Source: Nocardia abscessus NBRC 100374
GTDB taxonomy: Bacteria; Actinomycetota; Actinomycetes; Mycobacteriales; Mycobacteriaceae
Direction: 5' to 3'
Assembly (NCBI RefSeq): GCF_000308455.1
Contig: NZ_BAFP01000020.1
Location: 1-60,258, forward strand
Length of the DNA: 60,258 bases
Part shown: positions 23,342 to 32,567 of the stretch, piece by piece
Position numbering within the stretch: the stretch's first letter is position 1
How the letters are laid out: every line of letters begins with the position of its first letter
Position numbers and translations under genes: made by a program
Notes under the pieces: generated by a model
The model's database searches: none
The model's input: only the letters and a program-made list of their open reading frames with translations
What the model was told of the DNA's origin: nothing

Positions 23342-24019
23342 ATGTCGACCCTTCTCCTCGCGCTCGCGGGGTTCGCCTTCCTCGACTCGCTCGACCTGCT
23401 GCTGATCGGCGTCACCACGGCGGTGGTCTACGACAGCAGGTTGAGCCGCCGCTCGCCGCTGGTGGGCGGTCTGAGCCTGCTGGCGGGCGTCTTCGCCGTC
23501 ACCACCGCCTTCGGGATCTGCACGATCCTGGGGATCGGTTTCGTGACCGAGCTGATCGACTTCCGGATCACTCCGGCGGTGCGGTACTGGGGCGAGCTGG
23601 CCGCCGGAGTGGTGCTGATCGTTCTCGCGAGCATTCGGATGACCGGAACGGCGGCGCCGCGGCGCGCGAACACATTGCGACGCCGACCATGGATGCTCGC
23701 CGGCATCGGCGTGGCTATCGGTATCGCACAGGCGCCGACGGCGGTCCCGTATCTCGCCGGACTCGCGATGATCTCCGCGCGAAATCCGCTACCGACGTTG
23801 TGGCCGCTGATCGTGGTCGCCTATTGCGCGCTCGCATTGCTGCCGCCGTTGGTGATACTCGCCCTCGCGATGCGGCGCACGACCGGCGCGCGACGGATGT
23901 ATCGAAACATTGTTCGCATTATCACCACACACGGCCCGACTTCGGTCCGCATACTCTTCGCGATCTTCGGCGCGGCTCTCCTATGTGACGCGTTCGTTCA
24001 TTACCGCAGCCTTTGGTAG
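23342..24019 (+). CDS. GAP-family membrane protein
   Basis: This 225-aa protein has six predicted membrane helices with a polar central loop (RMTGTAAPRRANTLRRRPW). It resembles the actinobacterial GAP/Sap group, members of which help export glycolipids in mycobacteria, and more distantly LysE-like transporters. The substrate here is unknown. TAGGCT (23327-23332) lies 9 nt before the ATG, suggesting a leaderless or near-leaderless transcript. It stands alone after the tRNA cluster. Confidence 0.75.
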   Translation: MSTLLLALAGFAFLDSLDLLLIGVTTAVVYDSRLSRRSPLVGGLSLLAGVFAVTTAFGICTILGIGFVTELIDFRITPAVRYWGELAAGVVLIVLASIRMTGTAAPRRANTLRRRPWMLAGIGVAIGIAQAPTAVPYLAGLAMISARNPLPTLWPLIVVAYCALALLPPLVILALAMRRTTGARRMYRNIVRIITTHGPTSVRILFAIFGAALLCDAFVHYRSLW

Positions 24020-24105
24020 TCCGTGGTGAATTGCGTTCGCCGGAGCACCGCATCGGCGCTCGGGAAAGGGGGTTGAACGGTGGTGTTCGGTGGGATGCTG
24101 GAGGT

Positions 24106-24288
24106 ATGGCTGAGCGCTGGTATTACTGCTTGAAGCACAATCGGGCCGAGCAAGGGCGGCAGTGCTGGTTCCGCGACCGGATGGGACCGTACCCGGACAA
24201 GGCGACGGCGGAGCGGGCGCTCGAGATCGCACATGCGCGCAATGAGCGCGAAGACGCCCGGGACCGATCCTGGCGGGACGGGGACTGA
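24106..24288 (+). CDS. Conserved 60-aa actinobacterial protein
   Basis: The protein MAERWYYCLKHNRAEQG... has an N-terminal YYCLKH motif, a second Cys in QCWF, an MGPYPDKATAERALEIA segment and a charged C-terminus. Similar small proteins occur near ppm1 and rbpA in other Actinobacteria, in my recollection; no function is known. Cys/His residues could bind a metal, but only two Cys are present. The ATG at 24106 has GGAGG only 1 nt upstream, so the ribosome-binding site is oddly placed. An upstream in-frame start exists but overlaps the previous gene. Confidence 0.75.
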   Translation: MAERWYYCLKHNRAEQGRQCWFRDRMGPYPDKATAERALEIAHARNEREDARDRSWRDGD

Positions 24289-24489
24289 GACGGTAGGGGG
24301 CGAGCCTTCCCCCGAGCGGTGAAGTTGATCTTGAGCCGCAGGTCGCGGGCCCGGACGGCGTCGCCCCGGGTGCGGCCGCTCGGCTCCCGGTCAGGTGTAT
24401 CGAGTACGGTTCTCCAGAACTCGACGAATGCTCGGTGGTCCTGGCGTGGGCTGCGAGCGGAAAACCAGGATCAGCAGGGAGGGCGACCC

Positions 24490-25209
24490 TTGAGGGTTAC
24501 CGTTGTTGTGCCGACCTACAACGAGCGGGAGAATCTGCCGGTTGCGGTGGAGCGGCTGACCGCGCTGCCGGTGCCCGACCTGCACGTCCTCGTGGTGGAC
24601 GACAGCTCGCCGGACGGCACCGGCGAGGTGGCCGACAAGCTCGCCGCCGAGCTGCCGAACGTGGTGGGTGTGCTGCACCGGACGGAGAAGGACGGGCTCG
24701 GGCGCGCGTATATCGCGGGCATCACGCGGGCGCTGGACGAGGGCGCGGACGTGGTGATCCAGATGGACGCCGACCTGTCGCACCCGGCCGAAGTCATCCC
24801 CGCCATGCTGGAGAAGCTGACGACCACCGACGCGGGTGTCGTGCTCGGTTCCCGTTACGTCCCGGGCGGCTCGACCGCCGCCGAATGGAAGTGGTACCGC
24901 AAGGCGCTGTCGGCCTGGGCCAACTTCTATGTGAACCTGATTCTGCGGTTGGGCGTCAAGGACGCCACCGCGGGCTTCAAGGCATGGAAGGGCGACACCC
25001 TGCGCGCCATCGAGGTGGCCTCGATCCGCAGCAACGGGTACTCCTTCCAGGTCGAGATGAACTACCGCACCATCAAGAAGGGGATCTCGATCGCCGAGGT
25101 GCCGATCCGGTTCGAGGAGCGGACGCTCGGCGCCTCCAAGATGAGCCTCAAGGTACAGCTCGAGTCGGCGTTGATGCCGTGGAAGTTGCTGTTCGGGCGC
25201 GCGGTCTGA
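24490..25209 (+). CDS. ppm1: Polyprenol monophosphomannose synthase (Ppm1 catalytic domain)
   Basis: This 239-aa GT2 glycosyltransferase makes polyprenyl-phosphate-mannose from GDP-mannose, the mannose donor for lipomannan, lipoarabinomannan and protein mannosylation. Motifs: VVVPTYNERENL at the N-terminus, VVDDSSPDGTGE, QMDADLSHP (DxD) and GSRYVPGGS. The TTG at 24490 has AGGGAGGG at 6-nt spacing and places the start right at the domain; the in-frame upstream stretch to an ATG at 24319 is Arg/Ser-rich and looks non-coding. No membrane acyltransferase domain is fused. Confidence 0.93.
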   Translation: MRVTVVVPTYNERENLPVAVERLTALPVPDLHVLVVDDSSPDGTGEVADKLAAELPNVVGVLHRTEKDGLGRAYIAGITRALDEGADVVIQMDADLSHPAEVIPAMLEKLTTTDAGVVLGSRYVPGGSTAAEWKWYRKALSAWANFYVNLILRLGVKDATAGFKAWKGDTLRAIEVASIRSNGYSFQVEMNYRTIKKGISIAEVPIRFEERTLGASKMSLKVQLESALMPWKLLFGRAV

Positions 25210-25250
25210 GCCACGGCGGGGGTGCCCGTGACGCGGCGCACACCCGGTGA

Positions 25251-26654
25251 TCAGCGGGGCCAATCCAAGAGCGTGTCGATGAACAACTGACGCACCTGCG
25301 CCACGTTTTCGTCCAGATCGGCGGGATTCCATGCGCTGACGTCGATCGGGTCGAGGATCGCCACATCGACCGTGCCGGGCCGGGCGACCATCGCGTTGCG
25401 CCAGCAGATCTCGCCCGCGTTCCGGATGACCACCGGGATCACCGGCACCCCGGCCTGCATCGCGATGTGGAACGCGCCTTTCTTGAACAGTCCGACCTCG
25501 GGGGTGTAGGAGCGGGTTCCCTCCGGCGACACCGCGACCGACAAGCCGCCGCGCAGCGTCTCGACCACCGGTCGCAAGGCCGCCCTGGCCCGCGCGCTGT
25601 TCGACCGATCGATGAACGTCACGCCGACGAAGCGCATGAGCGGCCCGAAGATCGGATTCTTGGTGAGCTCTTTCTTGCCGATGGCCGTGACGCCGCCGCC
25701 GAGCACCTCGGGCACGATGATGATGTCGAACTGGCTCTGGTGGTTGAACAGGAAGACCGCGGGCCGGGGTGATCTCGCGTTCTCGGCTCCCGTGACCCGC
25801 ACGTGCACTCCCGCGATGCGCAGCGTGTTGCGCGCCGCGTGCGCCATCAGAGCGTCGGCCATCTGCCTGCGGTCCTTGGTGGGCGCCTTCGACGCGACAC
25901 CGAACAGCGCGCCGCCCAGCAGTCCGGCGAACCCTGCGGCGGTGCGTGCGTAATCGCCCGCGCGCGGAGGGCGGCGCGGCCTGAACGTCAACCTGCCCCA
26001 GTGCTGCCGGTCGGCGACCTCGGCCAGCGCGTCGTCGGAGTTCACCACCACCGGATGCCCGGCCTGCGACAGCAGCGGCAGGTCGGCGCTCGTGCCGGCG
26101 TAGGCGTAACTGTGTTCGAGATCCACCTCGTGCGCGGCAGCGAACTCGGCGATCGCCTCGGCCTTGCCGTTGCGCCACAGCGGCTTCCCGTCGGGATAGC
26201 CGGTGAGCACGCCGTCTCGCGCGGCCATGGGCGTGCACAGCACGTGCTCGATGCCCAGGTGCGCCGCCGCGGGCGTCACCTGGAACTCGGTCAGCGAACT
26301 GACCAGCACGACGGTGTGCCCGGCAGCCTGGTGGGTCCGGATCAGCTGCCACGCCTCGGGGTGCAGGTGCCCGTAGACTATGCGCTTGAACAGTCGCCTG
26401 CCCAGCTCCGTCAGCTCCTGTTCGGACCGTCCGGCCAGCGCCTCGGACAGTTCGCGCAGCAGCCGGCTGTATTCGCCGTCGGTCATGTGCTTGCGGTGGC
26501 CGCGCAGCAGCACGTCGGCGGGCTTGCGGCGCCGGCGCGGTAACGGGCCGTCGACGACCGCGCCGAAATCGAAGACAGCCGCGACCGTGCGGCCTTGTGG
26601 CCCGGAGCGGATGGCGGCGATCGCGGCGTCGAGGTCAGCGCGTGTGCCGGTCAT
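25251..26654 (-). CDS. HAD-like domain fused to 1-acylglycerol-3-phosphate acyltransferase (PlsC type)
   Basis: This 467-aa protein combines a HAD-superfamily domain (about 20-225) and a PlsC acyltransferase domain (about 270-465). Acyltransferase motifs are clear: NHQSQFD (HX4D, about 305) and SPEGTRS (about 378). The HAD part keeps later motifs (VLVSSLTEF, YAGTSADLPLL), but motif I reads VFDFGAVVD instead of the usual DxDGT, so the second catalytic Asp is missing. The fusion resembles M. tuberculosis Rv2483c. It probably acylates lysophosphatidate in phospholipid synthesis, with plsB2 next upstream supplying the first acylation. The two genes are 39 nt apart and likely co-transcribed. Confidence 0.9.
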   Translation of the reverse strand: MTGTRADLDAAIAAIRSGPQGRTVAAVFDFGAVVDGPLPRRRRKPADVLLRGHRKHMTDGEYSRLLRELSEALAGRSEQELTELGRRLFKRIVYGHLHPEAWQLIRTHQAAGHTVVLVSSLTEFQVTPAAAHLGIEHVLCTPMAARDGVLTGYPDGKPLWRNGKAEAIAEFAAAHEVDLEHSYAYAGTSADLPLLSQAGHPVVVNSDDALAEVADRQHWGRLTFRPRRPPRAGDYARTAAGFAGLLGGALFGVASKAPTKDRRQMADALMAHAARNTLRIAGVHVRVTGAENARSPRPAVFLFNHQSQFDIIIVPEVLGGGVTAIGKKELTKNPIFGPLMRFVGVTFIDRSNSARARAALRPVVETLRGGLSVAVSPEGTRSYTPEVGLFKKGAFHIAMQAGVPVIPVVIRNAGEICWRNAMVARPGTVDVAILDPIDVSAWNPADLDENVAQVRQLFIDTLLDWPR

Positions 26655-26693
26655 CGGACCTCCTGTGCGCCGAGACGGTTGCGCGTCGATCGC

Positions 26694-29183
26694 TCACCAC
26701 GCCTCCCGGTTGGACGGGTCGAGCGCGGCGGCCTGCGCGATGCGGGCGCCGATAGTGCGCAGGCGCTCGGCGAATTCGGTTCTGCGCTGCCGCAGTTCCG
26801 CGCGCCGCGGGGCCGCTTCGGTGGCGGGCTCGGCCGGTTCGTCATCGGGCGCCGTTTCCAGCAGGCCGTAGTTGTCGGCGAGTTTCAGCGCGCTGGTGAA
26901 CAACTCGGTGGAGACCGACTCGGGGCTGTGCAACCGCTGCTGCAGCATCATCTGCTTGCCGACCGCCACGCATTCGGTGATGAACTCCTTGCGGTCGATC
27001 TCGTCGCCTGCGTCGCGGTCGGCCAGCCGTTCGGCCACCACCAACTGCGCGTCGATGAACGAGCGCAGCACGCGGTGGGCCATCGTGAAGCCGGATGCGG
27101 TGAGCTTCGCCAGGATGTCCGAGCCCAGGGTGTCGTGGCGGGTGTGGGTGTACCAGTCCGGATCCACCAAGAGCATTTCCGCGACCATCTGGTCGGCGAA
27201 CTCGCCGCGGTCGGGAAAGAAGAAGTCGAACTTCAGCAGGTCGCGCAGCCGGAATGCCTCGTCCCAGCCGGTTTTGAGGGCGTCGGCGTCGCCGTTGTCG
27301 ACCGCGGCGAGGATGGACAGCTCGAGGATGGCGCGGTTGACGAACCAGTGCACGGCGCTGTTGCGATAGAAGGCGGCCTCCAAATGGGCGCCGGGCTCGA
27401 TCGAGTACACCGGCTCGATCCCGCCGCGATACACCGTGACCACCTTGGCCAGCGAGAGCTGTTCCAGCACGACGGCCAAGCCCTGCTCGTCCCGCAGCGC
27501 GTCGAGTTCCCCGCGCGGCAGTTCGCGCTTGTCGATGTAGCCGAGCACCGGGGCCAGCACCGTGCGCACCTCGCCCAGGGTGAGCGCGCGCCCGTCGACA
27601 CCCAGCAGCGCCAGGGTGACCAGCGCGTTGACGGTGATCGGCGTGACCGTGTTGATCCCGACCGCGACCTCGAACGCCAGCCGCTGCACGGCCTTCCGTT
27701 CCAGCTCGGCGATTTCCGGCGGGTCGCTGTCGACGACTCCGGCTTCGGTGCGCGGCGGCGGGATCGGCTCAGTGTGATGCAACGGGATGGTCAGCGGCGG
27801 CGCCGTCAGCGGATCGCCGTGCGCGGCGAGTCGGTCGCGCGCCGACAGCGGCTCACCGAAGCGGACGTACACGTGCCCGGCGGAGTGCTGTTGACTGCGG
27901 ATGTAGCGCGCCAGCCAGGTCAGCCCCTCGGGTTTCTTCTTGCCGCCCTCCTGCTCGGTGGTGATGGCGCCGAGTTCGTTGAGCCGTTCGTAGGTGATCG
28001 AGACCGGAACCAGCATGACGTCGTCGATGCGATTCGAACGGACCGCGGCGGCGAGGTAGTTCAGCAGTCCGTAGCGCGGCGGCCGCAGCTTCCCGGTGCG
28101 GGTGCGGCCACCTTCGAAGTACCACTCCAGGTTGAAGCGCTTGGCCAGCAGGTAGGCGAAGTATTCCTCGACGACGGCCTTGTAGACCTCGTCGTCGCCG
28201 AAGCTGCGCCGGATGAAGACGGTTCCGGTGCGCCGCGCGATCGGGCCCATCGGCCAGAAGCTGAGGTTCGCGCCGCCGATCACGTGGTTCGGCGGGAAGT
28301 CGTTGCGGGCCAGCACGTCTCCCAGGACGAACGCGTCGACGTAGGAACGGTGCGAGGGCAGGAACACCAGCGGATAGCGGCGGTTGAGATCGCGCAGCCC
28401 GGTCAGGCCGGACTCGTCGGGGTCCACCTTCCAGGTCGAGGCGTGCACCGGTCGCATGGCCTGGGTGAACAGGTCGGAGACCAGCCTGCTCTGGGCGGCG
28501 ACCAGTTCGTTGAGCCCCTTCTCCGCACGGCGATACACCTCGTGCGGGCTCGCCCCGATCTGGTCGGCGATCAACTCCAGCCTGCGCAGGAAGTCGGGGG
28601 CGTCGAGGATCTCCTCGGCGACGAGCTTGGGCACCTTGTACCGGTCGCCGATGATGGTGCGTTCGGCGCGTTCCAGCGCCACCACCGCGGCGCGCACGAT
28701 GGCGCGGGCGAACGGCTCGACGGTGCCCTTGTCGAACAGCGCCGAGGCCTCCGGGTTGTTCGCACGCAGCTCGCTGAGCCGGGCCGGCGCGCCGGTCAGC
28801 ACCACGTGCCGGTCCGGTGACTTGGACAGCAGCCTGCGCTGCGCCAGCCGGTTGGGCTTGCGCGGGTTGGTCATCAGGGCCAGGTCGGCGAAGGTGACGC
28901 GGCGCACGCCGTCGCGTTCCGGCGGCAGCCACAGCACACGGATCGGCACGACCAGCGGATCGTCGCGCCTGCCGACCAGCCGGGTCGCGACGGCGCCCGC
29001 GTCCAGGTCCAGCTGGGTGACCGGTGCGTCGGTGCCGAACTCGGTGCTGATCCCGCCGTCGGCCAGCCACTGGCCGACGAGTTCGCGCTCCACCCCCGAT
29101 GCGGCGTCGATCAGGGCCACCACCGATTGCGGTGCGGTCCCGGGCCGGGCTGTCGCGGGTGAATCGCCGCGGTGATCGATCAT
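26694..29183 (-). CDS. plsB2: Glycerol-3-phosphate 1-O-acyltransferase PlsB2
   Basis: This 829-aa protein matches bacterial PlsB. The acyltransferase core has PSHRSYVD (HX4D, about 278) and EGGRTRTGKLRPP (about 354), followed by a long C-terminal helical region. It transfers the first acyl chain to glycerol-3-phosphate at the membrane. The ATG at 29183 follows GGAGGGAAGAAC. It is first in a two-gene operon with the PlsC-type gene, so the two encoded enzymes cover the first two steps of phosphatidic acid synthesis. Confidence 0.95.
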   Translation of the reverse strand: MIDHRGDSPATARPGTAPQSVVALIDAASGVERELVGQWLADGGISTEFGTDAPVTQLDLDAGAVATRLVGRRDDPLVVPIRVLWLPPERDGVRRVTFADLALMTNPRKPNRLAQRRLLSKSPDRHVVLTGAPARLSELRANNPEASALFDKGTVEPFARAIVRAAVVALERAERTIIGDRYKVPKLVAEEILDAPDFLRRLELIADQIGASPHEVYRRAEKGLNELVAAQSRLVSDLFTQAMRPVHASTWKVDPDESGLTGLRDLNRRYPLVFLPSHRSYVDAFVLGDVLARNDFPPNHVIGGANLSFWPMGPIARRTGTVFIRRSFGDDEVYKAVVEEYFAYLLAKRFNLEWYFEGGRTRTGKLRPPRYGLLNYLAAAVRSNRIDDVMLVPVSITYERLNELGAITTEQEGGKKKPEGLTWLARYIRSQQHSAGHVYVRFGEPLSARDRLAAHGDPLTAPPLTIPLHHTEPIPPPRTEAGVVDSDPPEIAELERKAVQRLAFEVAVGINTVTPITVNALVTLALLGVDGRALTLGEVRTVLAPVLGYIDKRELPRGELDALRDEQGLAVVLEQLSLAKVVTVYRGGIEPVYSIEPGAHLEAAFYRNSAVHWFVNRAILELSILAAVDNGDADALKTGWDEAFRLRDLLKFDFFFPDRGEFADQMVAEMLLVDPDWYTHTRHDTLGSDILAKLTASGFTMAHRVLRSFIDAQLVVAERLADRDAGDEIDRKEFITECVAVGKQMMLQQRLHSPESVSTELFTSALKLADNYGLLETAPDDEPAEPATEAAPRRAELRQRRTEFAERLRTIGARIAQAAALDPSNREAW

Positions 29184-29413
29184 CGATGTTCTTCCCTCCG
29201 CAGGTGACGCTCTCCACTATTCAATCCCGGCGGGTCTCCTCCGCGCAGGCAGTCGGCGTGGCGAGTTCGGTTCGGGCGGCACGGATGGCGCGATCGCCGC
29301 ACCGGATGGCGGACGTGGGTGCGGGCGAAAGTGCTTGCCGGGTGGTGACCATGCCGCTCGGAGTGATCGCTCGGCGACGGCATTGTGGCCGCGAGCACAC
29401 CCCGCACAGTGAA

Positions 29414-29461
29414 GGAGGTAATGCTAACCTTACCTCCACAAGTTAGGCCAGGGTTACCTTT
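29414..29461 (+). promoter_or_regulatory. Two IdeR/DtxR-like iron boxes before mbtI
   Basis: Against the consensus TTAGGTTAGGCTAACCTAA, 29414-29432 matches 14 of 19 positions (including GCTAACCT intact) and 29443-29461 matches 13 of 19. They lie 10-57 nt before the start codon. The first also forms an 8-bp inverted repeat (GGAGGTAA/TTACCTCC). Iron-replete repression of mbtI by IdeR is expected. Confidence 0.65.
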
Positions 29462-29470
29462 GGAGGATCG

Positions 29471-30781
29471 TTGTCGACCACGGAACGCCTGCGGGTTGAG
29501 TATGTGACCGATCCGGCGGCAGCGATGTCCCGGCTGGCAGGGGCGGATCGGTTCGGCGAGTACGTGATGTACGAGCGTCCGGGGGAATGGGTCTTCGCCG
29601 CCGATCCGATCGGCAGTGTCGAACTGGACGCGCGGGAACTGCGCGTCACCTGGGAGGGACAGACCACGACCAGCGGATGGGAAGGCAACCCGGCAGGCGT
29701 GATCGACCGTGCGCTCGGCAGGCTTCCCCTCGACGGGCGAAACGCCTACGGCTGGATCGCATTCGAATTCTGCGCGTGGGCCCTCGACGCCACCGAGCAC
29801 GTGGACCCGCGCACCGCGCTCGCGCACCTGATGATCCCCCGGATCGAGGTCAGGGTGAGCGAATTCGGCGTTCAGGTGGCGGGTGCGACGCCCGCGGAGA
29901 CCGGTGACATCCACGATCTGATCGCGCAGTCGCAGAACACCGAACTGCCGCAGGCGCATCCGGCCGACATCCGAGTCGATCCCACCGGGTACCAGGACCG
30001 GGTCGCCGAGGCGGTCGGTGAGATCCAGGCCGGCCGCTACCAGAAGGTCATCCTGTCCAGGAAGGTCGAACTGCCGTTCGCGGTGGACGTTCCGGCCACC
30101 TATCGGCTCGGGCGCGCGCACAACACTCCGGCGCGGTCGTTCCTGCTGCGGCTGGGCGGCCTGGAGGCGGCCGGCTTCAGCCCCGAACTGGTCGCGTCCG
30201 TGGACGACGAGCGGGTGGTGACCACCGAGCCGCTGGCGGGCACCCGTGCCTTCGGTCGCGGCTCGGTGGCCGACCTCGCCGCCAAAGCCGACCTGATCAG
30301 CGACCCGAAAGAAATCGTGGAACACGCGATTTCGGTGCAGACCTCGTTCGCGGAGATCGCGGCCGTCGCCGATCCCGGAACGCCCGCGGTGTCGGACTTC
30401 ATGGCCGTGCGCGAGCGTGGCAGTGTGCAGCATCTGGCGTCCACGGTGCGGGGGCGGCTGGCCGCGGACCGATCCAGCTGGGACGCATTGGAGGTGCTGT
30501 TCCCGTCGGTGACCGCCTCGGGGATTCCCAAGCGCGCGGGCGTCGACTCGGTGTTCCGGCTCGACCACGACCCGCGCGGGTTGTATTCCGGCGCGGTGGT
30601 GACCGTTTCCCCGACCGGTGCCCTGGAGGCGACCCTCGTGTTGCGCGCGGTGTACCAGAACACCGAGGGGGCCTGGCTGCGCGCGGGCGCGGGCATCGTC
30701 GGCCAGTCACGGCCGGAGCGCGAGTTCGAAGAGACCTGCGAGAAATTGGGCAGCATCGCGCCGTATGTGGTGAAGGCCTAG
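29471..30781 (+). CDS. mbtI: Salicylate synthase (MbtI)
   Basis: This 436-aa chorismate-binding enzyme converts chorismate through isochorismate to salicylate, the starter of mycobactin/nocobactin-type siderophores. Motifs: YQKVILSRKVELPF, TEPLAGTRAFGRG, ISDPKEIVEHA, SVTASGIPKRA, RGLYSGAVV and GAGIVGQSRPEREFEET. The TTG at 29471 follows TTTGGAGGATCG. Length is close to mycobacterial MbtI (450 aa). The siderophore NRPS genes are not in this window, so assembly must be encoded elsewhere. A strong terminator separates it from the convergent aryl-AMP ligase. Confidence 0.93.
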   Translation: MSTTERLRVEYVTDPAAAMSRLAGADRFGEYVMYERPGEWVFAADPIGSVELDARELRVTWEGQTTTSGWEGNPAGVIDRALGRLPLDGRNAYGWIAFEFCAWALDATEHVDPRTALAHLMIPRIEVRVSEFGVQVAGATPAETGDIHDLIAQSQNTELPQAHPADIRVDPTGYQDRVAEAVGEIQAGRYQKVILSRKVELPFAVDVPATYRLGRAHNTPARSFLLRLGGLEAAGFSPELVASVDDERVVTTEPLAGTRAFGRGSVADLAAKADLISDPKEIVEHAISVQTSFAEIAAVADPGTPAVSDFMAVRERGSVQHLASTVRGRLAADRSSWDALEVLFPSVTASGIPKRAGVDSVFRLDHDPRGLYSGAVVTVSPTGALEATLVLRAVYQNTEGAWLRAGAGIVGQSRPEREFEETCEKLGSIAPYVVKA

Positions 30782-30784
30782 CGA

Positions 30785-30829
30785 AAAGCCGACGGGCAGC
30801 GCACCGATGATGCGCTGCCCGTCGGCTTT
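30785..30829. terminator. Bidirectional terminator between mbtI and the aryl-AMP ligase gene
   Basis: A perfect 19-bp stem (30785-30803 with 30811-30829, loop CCGATGA) has A and T runs at its ends, so it can work in both directions. Confidence 0.9.
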
Positions 30830-30837
30830 CCGCGGTC

Positions 30838-32454
30838 CTACTGCTCGGCGCGCAGCGCTTTCTTGTCGATCTTGCCGACCGCGGTGATCGGCAGCTCGTC
30901 ACTGCGGCGCAGCACGTCCGGCAGCTTGTAGGTGGCCAGGCCGCGTGCGGCGAGGAAGGTCTTGATCTCGGCCAACGTCGGCATCTCGCCGTCGACGACC
31001 AAGACGGCGCAGACCTTTTCGCCCAGCGCCGCATCCGGTAGACCCACGGCGGCGGCGTGCCGGACGGCGGGGTGGGCGAGCAGGTGTTCCTCGAGTTCGT
31101 CGCAGGAGACGTTCTCGCCGCCGCGGTTGATCACGTCCTTGATCCGGCCGGACACCACCAGGTGGCCGCTGGGCAGACGGCGCACCAGGTCACCGCTGCG
31201 ATAGAAGCCGTCCGGGGTGAACGCGCGCGCGTTGTGCTCGGGTGCGCGGTAGTAGCCGCGGATCGTGTACGGCCCTCTGGTCAGCAGCTCGCCCTCCGCG
31301 CCTGGCGCCACCTCGTTGCCGTCGGCGTCGGCCACGCGGACCTCGTCGGCGGGTGACAGCGGCCTGCCCTGGGTGGTGTGCAGCAGGTCGGCCGGATCGT
31401 CGAGCCGGGTGTAGTTGAGCAGGCCCTCGGCCATGCCGAACACCTGTTGCAGGGTGGCGCCCAGCGCCGGGGTCACTTCCTTGGCGTTGACCTCGGCCAG
31501 TCGCGCGCCGCCGACCTGGAGCAGACGCAGCGAACTCAGGTCGGCCTCTTCCCATTCGGTGGCCGCGCACCAGAGTTGGGCCAGCGGCGGGACGACGGCG
31601 GTGACCGTCACCCGGTGCCGCTCGATCGCGGCGAACGCGCTCTCCGGGCTCGGGTCGCCGACGAAGGCGACCGACCCGCCCACCGCGACGGTGCCGAGGA
31701 CTCCCGGGCAGGCCAGCGGAAAGTTGTGTGCGGCGGGCAGTGTCGCGAGGTAGACGTCCTGCTCGGTCAGTTCGCACACCTGCGCGCTGGCGGTGGCGTT
31801 GTAGACGTAGTCGTCGTGCGTGCGCGCGATCAGCTTCGGCAGGCCGGTGGTGCCGCCGGAGACCAGCATGAGGGCGATGTCGCCCGGATCTATCTCGGGG
31901 AGTTCACCACCCGCACGCGGGATCGAGGTGAGGTCGGTGAACGGCCCGGGATCGCCGAGCACCAGGACGTGGCGCAGCGAAGGCACCGCGTCGCGCACGG
32001 TCGCCGCCAGTTCGCGATAGTCGAAGTCGCCCGCCCGGTCCGCGATGATGTAGCCGACCGACTCCGAAAGCCGGGCCAAGTGCTCGATTTCGGCCCGTCG
32101 ATGCGCAGGCAGGCTCAACACGGGAATGATTCCGGCGCGCAACAGGCCGAACAGCACGGTCAGGAACTCGGGCACGTTCGGGAGCTGGACCACCACGCGG
32201 TCGCCGGGAGCGATGCCCAGCGCGAGCAGCCCGTGCGCCATCCCGTCCGCGGCGGCGTCGATGTCGGCGTAACTGCGTGTGCCCCGCGCGTCGAGCAGTG
32301 CGGGGCGCTGGGGATGCCGGTGCGCGGTCGCGCGCAGCAGGTCCCCGAGCGGGCGCCCAGCCCAGTATCCGGCGGCTCGATATTCCGCGGCCGTGTGCGC
32401 GGGGAAAGGTACGTAGCCGTCGCGATGCGCGGACTCGGTCGGTGTGGAAGTCAC
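30838..32454 (-). CDS. mbtA: Salicyl/2,3-dihydroxybenzoyl-AMP ligase (MbtA/DhbE type)
   Basis: This 538-aa ANL-family enzyme activates an aryl acid to the adenylate and loads it onto a carrier protein for siderophore assembly. Motifs: [19 protein letters not shown] (P-loop), [13 protein letters not shown] with [37 protein letters not shown] and the catalytic Lys in [10 protein letters not shown]. The GTG at 32454 has GAGG 6 nt upstream; a TTG at 32475 would add 7 residues without a ribosome-binding site. An iron box lies upstream (32494-32512). Salicylate is the probable substrate because mbtI is adjacent. Confidence 0.93.
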   Translation of the reverse strand: MTSTPTESAHRDGYVPFPAHTAAEYRAAGYWAGRPLGDLLRATAHRHPQRPALLDARGTRSYADIDAAADGMAHGLLALGIAPGDRVVVQLPNVPEFLTVLFGLLRAGIIPVLSLPAHRRAEIEHLARLSESVGYIIADRAGDFDYRELAATVRDAVPSLRHVLVLGDPGPFTDLTSIPRAGGELPEIDPGDIALMLVSGGTTGLPKLIARTHDDYVYNATASAQVCELTEQDVYLATLPAAHNFPLACPGVLGTVAVGGSVAFVGDPSPESAFAAIERHRVTVTAVVPPLAQLWCAATEWEEADLSSLRLLQVGGARLAEVNAKEVTPALGATLQQVFGMAEGLLNYTRLDDPADLLHTTQGRPLSPADEVRVADADGNEVAPGAEGELLTRGPYTIRGYYRAPEHNARAFTPDGFYRSGDLVRRLPSGHLVVSGRIKDVINRGGENVSCDELEEHLLAHPAVRHAAAVGLPDAALGEKVCAVLVVDGEMPTLAEIKTFLAARGLATYKLPDVLRRSDELPITAVGKIDKKALRAEQ

Positions 32455-32493
32455 GGTCTGCCTCACAGATGTCAAGCCAAGGTTTTGCTCTAT

Positions 32494-32512
32494 ATAGGTT
32501 AGGCAACCCTAC
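32494..32512 (-). promoter_or_regulatory. IdeR/DtxR-like iron box before the aryl-AMP ligase gene
   Basis: ATAGGTTAGGCAACCCTAC matches 15 of 19 positions of TTAGGTTAGGCTAACCTAA, with TAGGTTAGGC intact. It is about 40 nt upstream of the chosen start. Confidence 0.7.
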
Positions 32513-32567
32513 TGTTCGGCGTGTCCGAACCTGCCGCCCGGCGTCGGCGCGCACTAGACTTTTCCTC

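Noticed and set aside
24319..24489. N-terminal extension of ppm1 from an upstream ATG
   Set aside because: The extension is Arg/Ser-rich and unlike the family, while TTG 24490 has a strong ribosome-binding site directly before the conserved domain.
26595..28820. 741-codon open frame on the plus strand opposite plsB2
   Set aside because: Complement of a clear PlsB2 gene with HX4D and EGGRTR motifs; long antisense frames are common at about 70% GC and this one has no recognisable domain.
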